DNA of 64,000 nt from NCBI RefSeq assembly GCF_026891095.1, contig NZ_JAPTNL010000009.1:1-64000 (forward strand), written 5' to 3'. The first letter of the stretch is position 1. Every line of letters begins with the position of its first letter. A program made the position numbers and the translations under genes. Shown here piece by piece: positions 34,060 through 43,842 of the stretch. Below the pieces are notes generated by a model that saw nothing but the letters and a program-made list of their open reading frames with translations, had not been told where the DNA came from and did no database searches. This DNA is from Roseovarius salincola. Its GTDB lineage: Bacteria > Pseudomonadota > Alphaproteobacteria > Rhodobacterales > Rhodobacteraceae.

Positions 34060-35587
34060 GAGCACGGCCAGCCGGTTTGCCGCCTGGATCGCGGGGCTGC
34101 GGCCGCGCAGCCGCCTGATCCTCTCGGGGCTTCTCGGGGCGCTGGCGGCGCTCGGGCAGGCGCCCTGGGGGATCTGGCCGCTCACCATCGCGGGCCTTGC
34201 GCTGCTCTATGCGATCCTGCGCATTGCCGCACCGGGCTGGAAGTCGGCCTTCATGACCGGCCTCGCCGGGGGCGCGGGCTATTTCGCCCTCTCGCTCAAC
34301 TGGATCGTCGAACCTTTCCTCGTGGATGCCGCGCGCCACTGCTGGATGGCGCCTTTCGCGCTGATCGGGCTTTCTGTGGGGCTGGCCCTCTTCTGGGGCG
34401 CCGCTTTCGCGCTGGCGCGGCTTGCGGGCGGGCGTGCCCCCGCCTTTGTCGCCGCCCTCGTGCTTGGCGAGGCTGCGCGCACCTATCTTCTGACCGGCTT
34501 TCCATGGGCGCAGACGGGCCATGCGCTCATCGCCACGCCCTTTCTGCATTGGGCCTCGCTTGGTGGCGCGCTCCTGCTGAGCGCGCTTGTGGCGGGCGCG
34601 GCCACCGCCCTCTGGCACATTCTGGCCGGCCCGCGCCTGCCTGCCGCCCTGACGCTGACCGCCTTCGCCGCGCTGCATGGGGCAGGGCTCCTGCTCACAC
34701 CCGCGCCCGGTGCCGGCGCCAGTGCACCCACCGTGCGCATCATTCAGCCCAACGCCCCCCAGCATGAAAAATGGGACCCCGAAAAGATCCCGGTCTTCTT
34801 CGCGCGCCAGATCGATTTCACCGCCGCACCCCCCGAAACACCGGGCGCGCCCCCGTCGCTCATCGTCTGGCCGGAAACGGCGGTGCCGGTGCTGCTCGAG
34901 CGCGCCGACCCCACGCTCGCCGCCATCTCGGATGCCGCTGGCGATGTGCCGGTGGTGCTGGGCATGCAGCGCACCGAGGGGCTGCGCTTTTACAATTCGC
35001 TGGTGCTGCTTGACGCCTCCGGGCAGGTCGGGGCGCTTTACGACAAGCATCACCTGGTGCCCTTCGGCGAATACATCCCCTTTGGCGACACGCTCCAGCG
35101 CTTCGGCATCACGGCCTTTGCCGCGCAGGCGGGCAATGGCTATTCGCCGGGGCCGGGGGCGCGGCTGGTCGATCTTGGCGATCTGGGGCAGGCGCTGCCG
35201 CTGATCTGCTACGAAGGCGTCTTTCCGCAGGATGTGCGCGCGGCGCGCTCGCGCCCCGACATGCTGCTGCTCATCACCAATGACGCCTGGTTCGGGCAGG
35301 TATCCGGACCTTATCAGCACCTCGCGCAGGCGCGCCTGCGCAGCGCCGAACAGGGGCTGCCGATGATCCGCGTCGCCAATACCGGGGTCTCGGCCCTGAT
35401 CGACCCGGCGGGCCGGGTGGTGGACTCGATCCCGCTGGGGCAGGCGGGCTGGCGCGACGTCAGACTGCCCGCGCCGCTGGCGCAAACAATCTATGCGCGC
35501 ATGGGCGATGCGCCCGCTCTTCTTTTCGCGGCTTTCCTCCTTGGGCTGTCATTCCTGCAACACCGGCGCGCCTTGCGACCGAGATAG
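34052..35587 (+). CDS. lnt: Apolipoprotein N-acyltransferase
   Basis: 511 residues. Six or more membrane helices (about 15-210) are followed by a nitrilase-like periplasmic domain. The catalytic Glu-Lys-Cys triad is at Glu275 (WPETAVP), Lys332 (YDKHHLVPFGEYIP) and Cys386 (LICYEG). It adds the third acyl chain to lipoproteins in the inner membrane, which fits the several lipoproteins in this window. It ends about 45 bp before the riboswitch leader of metK. Confidence 0.94.
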   Translation: MAESTASRFAAWIAGLRPRSRLILSGLLGALAALGQAPWGIWPLTIAGLALLYAILRIAAPGWKSAFMTGLAGGAGYFALSLNWIVEPFLVDAARHCWMAPFALIGLSVGLALFWGAAFALARLAGGRAPAFVAALVLGEAARTYLLTGFPWAQTGHALIATPFLHWASLGGALLLSALVAGAATALWHILAGPRLPAALTLTAFAALHGAGLLLTPAPGAGASAPTVRIIQPNAPQHEKWDPEKIPVFFARQIDFTAAPPETPGAPPSLIVWPETAVPVLLERADPTLAAISDAAGDVPVVLGMQRTEGLRFYNSLVLLDASGQVGALYDKHHLVPFGEYIPFGDTLQRFGITAFAAQAGNGYSPGPGARLVDLGDLGQALPLICYEGVFPQDVRAARSRPDMLLLITNDAWFGQVSGPYQHLAQARLRSAEQGLPMIRVANTGVSALIDPAGRVVDSIPLGQAGWRDVRLPAPLAQTIYARMGDAPALLFAAFLLGLSFLQHRRALRPR

Positions 35588-35630
35588 CGATTGACGCGCC
35601 CGCGGGCGGGGCGTAACCACGACATCAATC

Positions 35631-35674
35631 CGTCACAACGGCTTCCTGGCGTGACGGCAAAACCCAATGGAGCA
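35631..35674 (+). promoter_or_regulatory. SAM/SAH riboswitch upstream of metK
   Basis: The stem GTCAC (35632-35636) pairs with GTGAC (35651-35655) around the loop AACGGCTTCCTGGC. The 3' part AATGGAGCA holds the ribosome-binding GGAGC, which can pair as a pseudoknot with GCTTCC in the loop. Sequence, spacing and position directly before metK agree with the SAM/SAH riboswitch of Rhodobacterales. When SAM binds, the pseudoknot hides the ribosome site and lowers MetK synthesis. Confidence 0.93.
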
Positions 35675-35682
35675 ACTCACAT

Positions 35683-36849
35683 ATGTCCCGCCAAAACTAT
35701 ATCTTCACCTCCGAATCCGTTTCGGAGGGCCACCCGGATAAGGTCTGCGACCGGATTTCGGACGCGATCCTCGATGCCTTCATCGCCGAGGAACCCAACG
35801 CCCGCGTTGCCGCCGAAACCTTCGCCACCTCCGGCATGGTCGTGATCGGCGGCGAGGTCGGCCTCTCGGATCAGGAAATCCTGCGCAACTACATGGGCCG
35901 CATTCAGCAGATCGCGCGCGACTGCATCCGCGACATCGGCTACGAGCAGGAGAAATTCCACTGGAACACCTGTCACGTGCTGAACTTCCTGCATGAACAA
36001 TCCGCCCATATCGCCCAAGGGGTCGATCGCGACGGGGCAGGGGATCAGGGGATCATGTTCGGCTACGCCACCAATGAAACCGATGCGCTCATGCCCGCCC
36101 CGATCCAGTTCAGCCACGCGATCCTGCGCCGTCTGGCCGAGGCCCGCAAATCCGGCGCCGAACCGACCCTGCGCCCCGATGCGAAAAGCCAGCTATCGCT
36201 GCGTTACGAAGGTGGCAAGCCGGTCGAGGTCATGCAGATCGTGCTCTCGACCCAGCACGAGGACGAGAACCAGACCAGCGACGACATCCGCGCCATCGTC
36301 GAACCCTATATCCGCGAAGTCCTGCCCGCCGAGTGGATCACCGACAAGACCGAATGGTGGGTCAACCCGACCGGTACCTTCGTCATCGGCGGCCCCGATG
36401 GCGACGCGGGCCTGACCGGGCGCAAGATCATCGTCGATACCTATGGCGGCTCCGCGCCGCATGGCGGCGGGGCCTTCTCGGGCAAGGATCCGACCAAGGT
36501 CGACCGCTCGGCCGCCTACGCCGCGCGCTACCTCGCCAAGAACGTGGTCGCCGCCGGCATGGCCGAACGCTGCACCCTTCAGCTCAGCTATGCCATCGGC
36601 GTCGCCAGGCCGCTGTCGATCTATGTCGACACCCACGGCACCGGCGAAGTCGGCGAAGAGGCGATCGAGAAAGCCATCCGCGCCTCGATGGACCTCACCC
36701 CGCGCGGTATCCGCGAGGCGCTCGAGCTCAACAAACCGATCTACCAGCGCACCGCGGCCTATGGCCATTTCGGGCGCGAGCCTGAGGCCGATGGCGGCTT
36801 CAGCTGGGAGAAAACCGACCTTGTCGAGACGCTGAAAAAATCCGTCTGA
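35683..36849 (+). CDS. metK: S-adenosylmethionine synthetase
   Basis: 388 residues. Makes SAM from methionine and ATP. GHPDK is at 13-17, [16 protein letters not shown] near 119-134, and the flexible loop [16 protein letters not shown] near 260-275. The length fits the alphaproteobacterial form. Translation is probably controlled by the riboswitch that contains its ribosome site. Confidence 0.96.
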   Translation: MSRQNYIFTSESVSEGHPDKVCDRISDAILDAFIAEEPNARVAAETFATSGMVVIGGEVGLSDQEILRNYMGRIQQIARDCIRDIGYEQEKFHWNTCHVLNFLHEQSAHIAQGVDRDGAGDQGIMFGYATNETDALMPAPIQFSHAILRRLAEARKSGAEPTLRPDAKSQLSLRYEGGKPVEVMQIVLSTQHEDENQTSDDIRAIVEPYIREVLPAEWITDKTEWWVNPTGTFVIGGPDGDAGLTGRKIIVDTYGGSAPHGGGAFSGKDPTKVDRSAAYAARYLAKNVVAAGMAERCTLQLSYAIGVARPLSIYVDTHGTGEVGEEAIEKAIRASMDLTPRGIREALELNKPIYQRTAAYGHFGREPEADGGFSWEKTDLVETLKKSV

Positions 36850-36862
36850 CCTTGTGGCACTT

Positions 36863-36895
36863 GCGGAATTTCGTTCATCTTGTACGAAATTCCGC
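36863..36895. promoter_or_regulatory. 12-bp perfect inverted repeat between metK and trmB
   Basis: GCGGAATTTCGT and ACGAAATTCCGC with a 9-base spacer. No T-run follows, so a simple terminator is unlikely. Further on are direct repeats ATGTACA (36912-36918 and 36925-36931 region) and CGTACAG near 36945. The cluster looks like binding sites for a regulator acting on trmB or a 3' structure of metK mRNA. Confidence 0.5.
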
Positions 36896-36955
36896 CCACA
36901 CCCTTGGGTTTATGTACAGAACCCATGTACAAATCGGACGTTTCGTACAGTTATC

Positions 36956-37669
36956 ATGACCCAGGACAAGCACCCATCCGGCGCCCCGTGGCGCAATTTC
37001 TATGGCCGTTTCAAGGGCAAGGGCCTGCGCCCCTCGCAGCAGGCCTATCTTGACGAAGACCTCGTCAAGCTCTCGCCCGGCCCTGTCGGTTGGGACGTGA
37101 ACCCCGAGCGCCAAGAGATTGATCTTGCTTCTCTTTTTGGGGGTCGCGATGTCTGGCTCGAGATCGGTTTCGGCGGCGGCGAGCACATGGTCCATCAGGC
37201 CGTCACCAATCCCGATGTCGGGATCATCGGCTGCGAGCCCTATATCAATGGCGTCGCTATGCTCCTGGGCAAGATCCGCGACTCCGGCGCACAAAATATA
37301 GCGGTTCACCCCGGCGATGTCCGCGACATGTTCGATGTCCTGCCCGCTGGCAGCATCTCGCGCGCCTTCCTGCTCTATCCCGATCCCTGGCCCAAGAAAC
37401 GCCATCACCGCCGCCGTTTCGTGACGCCCGAGCACCTCGAACCCCTGTCCAAGGTATTGAAAAAAGGTGCTATTTTCCGTGTGGCGACGGATATTCCCGA
37501 TTACGTGCGCCAGACGCTCGAACAGGTTCCGCGCCACGGTTTCGAATGGCTGGCCGAGCGCCCCGCCGATTGGCGCGAGCCCTGGAATGATTGGATTTCA
37601 ACACGTTACGAGGAAAAGGCCCTGCGCGAAGGGCGCAGGCCACATTACCTGACTTTCATCAAGACCTGA
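36956..37669 (+). CDS. trmB: tRNA (guanine-N7-)-methyltransferase
   Basis: 237 residues. Forms m7G46 in tRNA. Seen: SAM motif WLEIGFGGGEHM, GCEPYINGVAMLLGKI, and the signature YPDPWPKKRHHRRRFV. The ATG at 36956 was chosen because the longer frame upstream runs through the inverted repeat region. Position next to metK, its cofactor source, is conserved in Rhodobacteraceae. Confidence 0.92.
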   Translation: MTQDKHPSGAPWRNFYGRFKGKGLRPSQQAYLDEDLVKLSPGPVGWDVNPERQEIDLASLFGGRDVWLEIGFGGGEHMVHQAVTNPDVGIIGCEPYINGVAMLLGKIRDSGAQNIAVHPGDVRDMFDVLPAGSISRAFLLYPDPWPKKRHHRRRFVTPEHLEPLSKVLKKGAIFRVATDIPDYVRQTLEQVPRHGFEWLAERPADWREPWNDWISTRYEEKALREGRRPHYLTFIKT

Positions 37670-37696
37670 ATTCAAGTTCCTGTTTTGTAATGGATT

Positions 37697-38860
37697 TCAG
37701 GCCGCCAGCTTGTCACCCAACCGGCCCAGCATATCGACGCATTGCTGCAACTGGTCCAGTGAAACATATTCATCCGGCTTATGCGCCTGCTCGATCGACC
37801 CCGGCCCACACACCACCGCCGACATCCCGTATTGCTGGAAAAGCCCCGCCTCGGTCCCGAACGGCACCAGCTCGCAACTGCGCAAACCCGTTAATTCCAT
37901 AAGGATTTCCTTGGCTTCGTTGGCGGCCGCCGGTTCCAGCCCCTCGACTTCGCCGATCACCTCGGTGGTGATATCCGCATCCGGGCACACCGCCCGCATC
38001 GCCGGCAACAGCACATCCTCGCAATAGTGGCGCAGATCGTCCTTCACGAGTTGCGCATCCGACGCCTGCACCGGGCGCATTTCCCATTCCAGCGTGGCGA
38101 TCGAGGCGATCACGTTATGCGCCACCCCGCCCGACAGACTGCCGGTGTTGATCGTGGTCCAGGGCGGGTCGAACCGGCTGCTCGCCGGGGCACGGGCGCG
38201 CAACCTGTCCTTCAGTTCCAGCAGGCGATTGACATAGCGCACCGCGTATTCCACGGCGTTAACACCGCGGTCGGGGGATGAGCCATGCCCCGCAAGTCCA
38301 TGAAAATGCGTCGTATATTCGTAACAGCCCTTATGCCCTTCGATGATGCGCATCATGGTCGGCTCGCCGATGATCGCAACGCCGGGCCGGATGCCCTGTT
38401 CCTTCAGGCTTTCCACCAGCGCCTGCCCGCCAAGACAGCCGACCTCCTCGTCATAGGTAAAGGCGAAATGCACCGGCCGGTCGCGCACCTTCTCGCGGAA
38501 ATAGGGTGCCATGGCCACGGCGGCGGCGATGAACCCCTTCATGTCGCAGGCCCCGCGCCCATAGAGTAGCCCCTGGTGCTCGGTCATCTCGAACGGGTAG
38601 CTGGCCCAGTCCTGCTCGTCCACCGGAACCACGTCCGAATGACCCGACAACACGATCCCACCATCGGTATCCGGCCCGATCGTGGCGAAAAGATTGGCCT
38701 TGTGACCGATCTCGTCATGGAAGATATCGACGCGCGCGCCTTCGTTCTCGAGCCGGTGGGCAAGATAGGCGATCATATCCAGATTGCTGACCTCGGACAC
38801 GGTCGGGAACGCGATCAGATCACCAAGAAGCGCAACTGTATCGGAAAGTTGTGTCGTCAC
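37697..38860 (-). CDS. argE: Acetylornithine deacetylase (M20 family)
   Basis: 387 residues from a GTG start with GAGGAC before it; the longer ATG frame adds 43 unconvincing residues. It removes the acetyl group of N-acetylornithine in arginine synthesis. Zinc-site motifs of M20 enzymes: SGHSDVVPVD, the aspartate in CDMKG, DEEVGCLG, EPT, and the final AHKPDE. Related deacylases share these motifs, so the substrate is assigned by overall resemblance. Convergent with trmB and divergent from the adhesin gene. Confidence 0.87.
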   Translation of the reverse strand: MTTQLSDTVALLGDLIAFPTVSEVSNLDMIAYLAHRLENEGARVDIFHDEIGHKANLFATIGPDTDGGIVLSGHSDVVPVDEQDWASYPFEMTEHQGLLYGRGACDMKGFIAAAVAMAPYFREKVRDRPVHFAFTYDEEVGCLGGQALVESLKEQGIRPGVAIIGEPTMMRIIEGHKGCYEYTTHFHGLAGHGSSPDRGVNAVEYAVRYVNRLLELKDRLRARAPASSRFDPPWTTINTGSLSGGVAHNVIASIATLEWEMRPVQASDAQLVKDDLRHYCEDVLLPAMRAVCPDADITTEVIGEVEGLEPAAANEAKEILMELTGLRSCELVPFGTEAGLFQQYGMSAVVCGPGSIEQAHKPDEYVSLDQLQQCVDMLGRLGDKLAA

Positions 38861-39179
38861 TACGTCCTCTTCGAACTGTCGGAAAACCTGAGCGACTGTG
38901 TTGCCACTCCCGCTTTGCGTCAACCCATAAACGGCCCCGGCCCACGCCTGCACGGCGTTCGGGCCAGAGGATCGTGCGACCATGGCCAAAACTGTTGCGC
39001 GGATGACTCACATCCGGCCGGAATCCGCGAAAAGTCCACGATATCTGGCGGGTGATGCCGCATTTAGCGGTTTGCACCAAAAAATTACTAGAAGTTGAAT
39101 CGCGCTCGCGCTATGCAGATCATATAACAATGGTGACGCCTATTGATGCGCCACCTACGAGGTAGCAAGTGGTGGGAAT
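38861..39179. other. Promoter region of the secretion locus
   Basis: About 320 bases between the divergent starts of argE and the adhesin gene. The right half is A+T-richer (CAAAAAATTACTAGAAGTT), which suits a promoter for the adhesin operon. No operator was recognised. A GGTGGGA stands just before the adhesin ATG. Confidence 0.5.
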
Positions 39180-42100
39180 ATGGGTATCGAGTATGTGGCT
39201 CGCGCCGAGGCGGGCGGTGTCGTTCGCGGGGCGATTTCAGACGAGAACGCAACGACAGGGATTTCGGCCGGTGGTGGTCAGGAAATCTCGATCAATCTCA
39301 GACAGTTCGAAATCGACAGGTATAACCGGAGCGGGAATGATCTTCAGATCACCCTTGCCGACGGTCGTGTCGTCGTGTTGCAGGATTATTTCGGCGCCGA
39401 TGGCACCCCTCAGTCGCGCCTGTTCATCAGCGCCGATGGCTATCTGAACGAGGTCACGCTGATCGAAGGCGAAGAGGGTGCCGTCTATGCCCAATACGGC
39501 CCGACCGAGATGTGGGGCAAATGGAGCCCGTCGGATGACCTGATCTTTCTTGACAACTCAGAGCTCATCACGCCCGTTGCCGCGGGCGAGGCCGAGGGCG
39601 ACGAAACAGTTTCGATGCTGGGCGCCGGCATATTGGGCGGCACAGGCCTGTTCGGAGCGGCGGGCGCCGGCGCGGCCGGCCTCGTGGCCTCCTCCGCCCT
39701 GATGCAGGCCGTTGGCGGCGGCAGCAATCCTGCTGCCGGTTTCGTGCCGCCCGTCACGCCCGATGGCGGCGCTGATGCCGACGGGCAGGGCGACAAGGAT
39801 GACGGGATCGCGCCCAGCGTCAATGAAAGTGGTCAGATCGCTATCGGCGGCGACGACAATCAGCAGGATTCCATCACCATCACCGGCACGGCCGAACCGG
39901 GCTCTGACGTGACGGTCAGCATCGGCGACGAGGAGCTCGAGACCACCGCCGACGAGAACGGCGACTGGGAGGTGGTGTTCGAAGGCGATGATTTCCCCGA
40001 GGATGGCGACCATACCGTCGAGGTCACCGTCACCGAACCCGACGGAACCGAGACGGAGCTCGACGGCCCGCAGATCGTGATCGACACGACAGCGCCTGAG
40101 ATCGACGTGACCGGCGGCACCGTTTCCGCAGGTGATATCGTCAATCACGACGAATATCACGACGAGGGTGTCGTGATCTCGGGGACCGGCGAACCGGATG
40201 CCTGGGTCAGCGTCACCATTCAGGATGTCACGCATGAAACCGGCGTGCGCGAGGATGGCAGCTGGTCCGTCAGCTTCCTTCCCGGCGAACTGCCCGATGG
40301 CGATTACGATTCCGACGTGACCATTGTGACGGGTGATGCCATGGGCAACACCAGCACGATTACCGAAAAGGTCTCGGTCGACACGATCCATCCGCAACTG
40401 ACCATCAACGCCAACGCCCTGGGCGCGAACGGGCTGATCAACTGGGATGACGTGCAGCCTGACGGGCTGGTCGTCACCGGCACGGCCGAACCCGGTGTAC
40501 GCGTATTCGTGGAAATGGCCGGGCAGCAGCGCGAGATGCTTGTTGGCGATGACGGAACCTGGGAGGTCGCATTCGACCCCGCCCAGTTCCCCGAAACCGA
40601 ATTCGATGCCAGCATAAGCGCGTATACGCAGGATGCGGCGGGCAATGTCAGCACCGCCTCCGAAGATGTCCGGATCGATCTCGAGGTGAACGACTTTACC
40701 CAGGCCGGGCAGCCGGGCGGCGATGACGGTTTCATCAACGGCGACGAGATCGGCGACGGCTTCACGCTTTCGGGCACGGTCGAGCCGGGGTCGACCGTTT
40801 CCATGGAGTTCCGCAATCAATCCATACCGGTGCAGTATCTCGCGGACGGAACATGGACCGCCACTGTTTCGGGAAGCCAGCTTCCCCCCGGAACCTATAA
40901 CGAGCTGGTGACCATCACTGCCACGGATTCCGCGCAGAACACAAAGACCCTCACGCGTATGATAAATGTCGATACCGAGGCCGGGGAGCTGACCCTCGAT
41001 GCCGGGTCCATCGGCAATCAGGGCGTGATCAACCACGATGTCTATCAAGACGGCGTCATGGTGCGGGGCACCGCCGATCCCTATGCCTGGGTCGATGTCA
41101 GTCTCGATGATGTCGAATATACCGTTCGCGCCGATGGCAACGGCAACTGGCAGCAGTTCTACTCCACTCAGGACCTGACGCCCGGCATGCATGACCCGGT
41201 CGTCTCGGCCACGATCACCGACCCTTATGGCAACAGCGAAACCGTCAGCAGCACGCTCTTTGTCGATACGCAGGTGGACGACCTTTCGCTTGCGCCGCTG
41301 CAGCTTCCGACCACCACCGAGGGGCGCACGGTGATCAACCGCGACTCGGTCGACAACGGCTTCCAGATAAGCGGCACGGTTGAACCGCATTCCGTGGTGT
41401 GGGTTTCCATCGACGATGTGACCCGTCAGTTCACGGCGGGCGATGACGGACAATGGCAGGTCACCTTCGAGCCGGGCGCGATCCCGGGCGGGCAGGGTGA
41501 TGCCGATCTTCTTATCGAAGTCATGGACCCGGTTGGCAATCTCTCGACGCTCGAACAGACGATCTTCATCGACACAGAGGTGCAGGACGTCTCGCAGGGC
41601 GAGGTGACAGGATCCTTCAACGGGGTCGCCAACCTCGCCGCCGCGCAGGGCGGGTTGGAAATGAACGGCACAGCCGAGCCGGGTTCGACCGTCGAAATGG
41701 TGCTGTTCAACCGGCGCTATCTCACGACCAGCGACGAAGACGGCAACTGGTCCGTCACCGTCCCTCAGGAAGACCTGCCCGCACAGGAGGGCGATGTCGG
41801 CGTGACCATCAACGTGACCGACACGGCAGGGAATTTCGAAAGCATCCCCGGATCGCTCAGCTTCGATTTCGTGGCGCCCGATCAGCCCGACATCGTCGGC
41901 TACTTCCGCGAAGGGGGCGGCTATCGCTATGTCACCACGGAAATGTCGGATGATACGATTGCCGTGCAGGAAGTCGCAACGGATGGCTCGGTGAACGCGT
42001 TGTCGATCCATTCTGAAGACAACGTCTTCCTGGGCGAAACCGATCACATCTTCCTCGATGAGCAGGGCAACCCGGCGTCGATCCCGGACGGCTCGCACCT

Positions 42101-42455
42101 GGTGGTCACCAGCACCGATACGGCGGGGAACAGCTCCAGCACCTATCTCGTGCCCGACGAGGTGACGACCTCCTCGGTGAGCCTCGATAACCCCGATCTT
42201 GCGGGCCTCGAGATCGAAACGATCGACCTGCATTTTGCCGACCACGCCGAACTGACCGTCACCGAAGACCAGATTCGCGCCCTGTCGGACAGCTCCGATA
42301 CGCTGGTTGTCGAAGGGGGCACCGATGACACGCTGATCGCCACCGGCGCGCAGAAGGTCGATGGCGGGGCCGACGAACCCGACGGTTACGACATCTACAC
42401 GCTGGGCGAAGATGCAACGATCATCGTCGATGAGGATATCGAGGTGGTCACCTGA
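39180..42455 (+). CDS. Large Ig-repeat adhesin, type I secreted
   Basis: 1091 residues, acidic. The N-terminal about 130 residues (QEISINLRQFEIDRYNRSGN, then LQITLADGRVVVLQDYF) resemble the prefix domain of BapA/Bap-like adhesins. A glycine/alanine-rich hydrophobic stretch lies at about 143-180. Then come seven Ig-like repeats of about 95 residues, each marked by G-T-x-E/D-P and a following DGxW (GTAEPGSDV, GTGEPDAWV, GTAEPGVRV, GTVEPGSTV, GTADPYAWV, GTVEPHSVV, GTAEPGSTV). The C-terminal 120 residues carry GGTDDTL and GGADEPDGYD, as in type I secretion signals. It is the first gene of an adhesin-exporter locus. The prefix may be held in the outer-membrane pore; a PAAG at 184-187 resembles LapG sites, but no lapD/lapG is here. 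Confidence 0.85.
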   Translation: MGIEYVARAEAGGVVRGAISDENATTGISAGGGQEISINLRQFEIDRYNRSGNDLQITLADGRVVVLQDYFGADGTPQSRLFISADGYLNEVTLIEGEEGAVYAQYGPTEMWGKWSPSDDLIFLDNSELITPVAAGEAEGDETVSMLGAGILGGTGLFGAAGAGAAGLVASSALMQAVGGGSNPAAGFVPPVTPDGGADADGQGDKDDGIAPSVNESGQIAIGGDDNQQDSITITGTAEPGSDVTVSIGDEELETTADENGDWEVVFEGDDFPEDGDHTVEVTVTEPDGTETELDGPQIVIDTTAPEIDVTGGTVSAGDIVNHDEYHDEGVVISGTGEPDAWVSVTIQDVTHETGVREDGSWSVSFLPGELPDGDYDSDVTIVTGDAMGNTSTITEKVSVDTIHPQLTINANALGANGLINWDDVQPDGLVVTGTAEPGVRVFVEMAGQQREMLVGDDGTWEVAFDPAQFPETEFDASISAYTQDAAGNVSTASEDVRIDLEVNDFTQAGQPGGDDGFINGDEIGDGFTLSGTVEPGSTVSMEFRNQSIPVQYLADGTWTATVSGSQLPPGTYNELVTITATDSAQNTKTLTRMINVDTEAGELTLDAGSIGNQGVINHDVYQDGVMVRGTADPYAWVDVSLDDVEYTVRADGNGNWQQFYSTQDLTPGMHDPVVSATITDPYGNSETVSSTLFVDTQVDDLSLAPLQLPTTTEGRTVINRDSVDNGFQISGTVEPHSVVWVSIDDVTRQFTAGDDGQWQVTFEPGAIPGGQGDADLLIEVMDPVGNLSTLEQTIFIDTEVQDVSQGEVTGSFNGVANLAAAQGGLEMNGTAEPGSTVEMVLFNRRYLTTSDEDGNWSVTVPQEDLPAQEGDVGVTINVTDTAGNFESIPGSLSFDFVAPDQPDIVGYFREGGGYRYVTTEMSDDTIAVQEVATDGSVNALSIHSEDNVFLGETDHIFLDEQGNPASIPDGSHLVVTSTDTAGNSSSTYLVPDEVTTSSVSLDNPDLAGLEIETIDLHFADHAELTVTEDQIRALSDSSDTLVVEGGTDDTLIATGAQKVDGGADEPDGYDIYTLGEDATIIVDEDIEVVT

Positions 42456-42573
42456 AGCTGGGCGGCTGACGAATGACAATCGCCGTGCGCGGGTGGGGGG
42501 AGGGCCGCCCCGCGCGCGGCGGACACAACAACAAGCCTCCCAAGAGGCGATCACGAGGCAGAAGGGCGGATCA

Positions 42574-43842
42574 ATGCAACGCGGCATATGGGTTCTGGCG
42601 GCACTGGCATTGAGCGGCTGCATGTCGCTTGATCGCGACCCCGGCCAGGTGTCGCGCTTCAATATCGGGCCGACCGACAACCAGACGCAATCAACCATCA
42701 TCGCCGATCTTCAGGCGCGCCGCAGCATCCTGCCGCCCGACAGCCCCTATGCGCGTATCAGCGCTCCGGTTCTGGCCGCCGCCAGCCGGCCCGCCGAGGC
42801 CGAATTGCGCGCCGCGCGCCTGCGGGCCGAGGCCGCTTCCAAGAACTGGCTGCCCAAGGTCGGCCCTGATATCAGCCTCAACAGCCTGAGCGAGATCGTC
42901 TCGCAGTTGGTGGTCGAGCAGGTGCTCTTTGACAATGGCCACCGCAAGGCCGAACGCGCCTTCACGCGCGCCGATGTGGAAATCGCGGCCGTGACCATGG
43001 TCGAGGACACCAACGAGCGCATCCTCACAGCGCTCGGGCTTTACCTTGATGCGATGAAGGCGCGTGAGCGCGCTGCGGTCGAATCCCGCACGCTGGCGGA
43101 TATGGAGCAATTCGAATGGATCATGGCCGAGCGTGTGCGCGGTGGTGTCTCAGACAGCTCCGACCTCAACGTCCTGCGCCAGAAACTCGCCGAAATCCGC
43201 TCCACCCTCGCCACCCAGCACGAGGCCGAAGCCACCGCCTTTGCCGAACTCAACGCCATGTCCGACCGCCCGCTTGACGATGTCACGGGGCTGGCCGATC
43301 TGTCGCTTGGCGATCCCGCCGCGCGCCCGCTCGACGTGCTGCGCGCCGAGGCCGAGAAAGAGCGGGACATCGCCAGTGCGCGGATGGAGCGCGCGGGCCT
43401 TCTGCCGGGGCTGACCGCGGGCGGCACGCTGGGCGACAACGGCTCGGGCATCGGGTTGAACCTCTCCTCGGATCGCCTTCTGGGCCTTGGTACCGGCGAC
43501 AGCCTCAATGCCACCGAGGCCGCGCGTGACGCCGCCGCGCGCCGCGTTTCGCAGGCCGAAGAGGATTCCGCCCGCCGCCTGCGCCGCCTGCAAAGCCAGC
43601 TTGCCGCGCTCAGCCGTCAGGAACAGGAGGCGCAAGACCTCGCAGGGCGCGCCAGGGCCAATCTCGATATCTTCCAGCGCCAGTACAAGGCCGGGCAGCG
43701 CCAGGTCATGGATGTGGTCGGCGTCTATGAAACCTTCGCCACGCGTCAGGCCGCGAAGATCGACCTGAAATACGAACGCGCACTCACCCAGCTTGAAATC
43801 GCGCGTCACCTGGGGCTGTTGGCTCAAGGAAGCCGGATATGA
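42574..43842 (+). CDS. TolC-like outer-membrane lipoprotein of the type I secretion system
   Basis: 422 residues. Lipobox LALSGC (Cys16) makes it a lipoprotein. The rest is two long coiled-coil repeats typical of the outer-membrane efflux family (ARERAAVESRTLADMEQFEWI, then LRRLQSQLAALSRQEQEAQD), with VSDSSDLNVLRQKLAEI as the TolC-like hairpin. It forms the outer-membrane channel for the adhesin. The ATG used has AGAAGGGCGGATCA upstream; longer frames overlap nothing useful. Its stop overlaps the exporter ATG (ATGA). Confidence 0.87.
   Translation: MQRGIWVLAALALSGCMSLDRDPGQVSRFNIGPTDNQTQSTIIADLQARRSILPPDSPYARISAPVLAAASRPAEAELRAARLRAEAASKNWLPKVGPDISLNSLSEIVSQLVVEQVLFDNGHRKAERAFTRADVEIAAVTMVEDTNERILTALGLYLDAMKARERAAVESRTLADMEQFEWIMAERVRGGVSDSSDLNVLRQKLAEIRSTLATQHEAEATAFAELNAMSDRPLDDVTGLADLSLGDPAARPLDVLRAEAEKERDIASARMERAGLLPGLTAGGTLGDNGSGIGLNLSSDRLLGLGTGDSLNATEAARDAAARRVSQAEEDSARRLRRLQSQLAALSRQEQEAQDLAGRARANLDIFQRQYKAGQRQVMDVVGVYETFATRQAAKIDLKYERALTQLEIARHLGLLAQGSRI

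Noticed and set aside
36841-36956. SOS (LexA) box before trmB
   Set aside because: GTTC and GAAC words occur, but not in the spaced direct-repeat form of alphaproteobacterial LexA sites.
39558-42701. Open minus-strand frame of over 1000 codons antisense to the adhesin
   Set aside because: It mirrors the third-position bias of the adhesin gene; its translation has no family resemblance and is rich in Ala, Gly and Arg, as expected for antisense frames in G+C-rich DNA.
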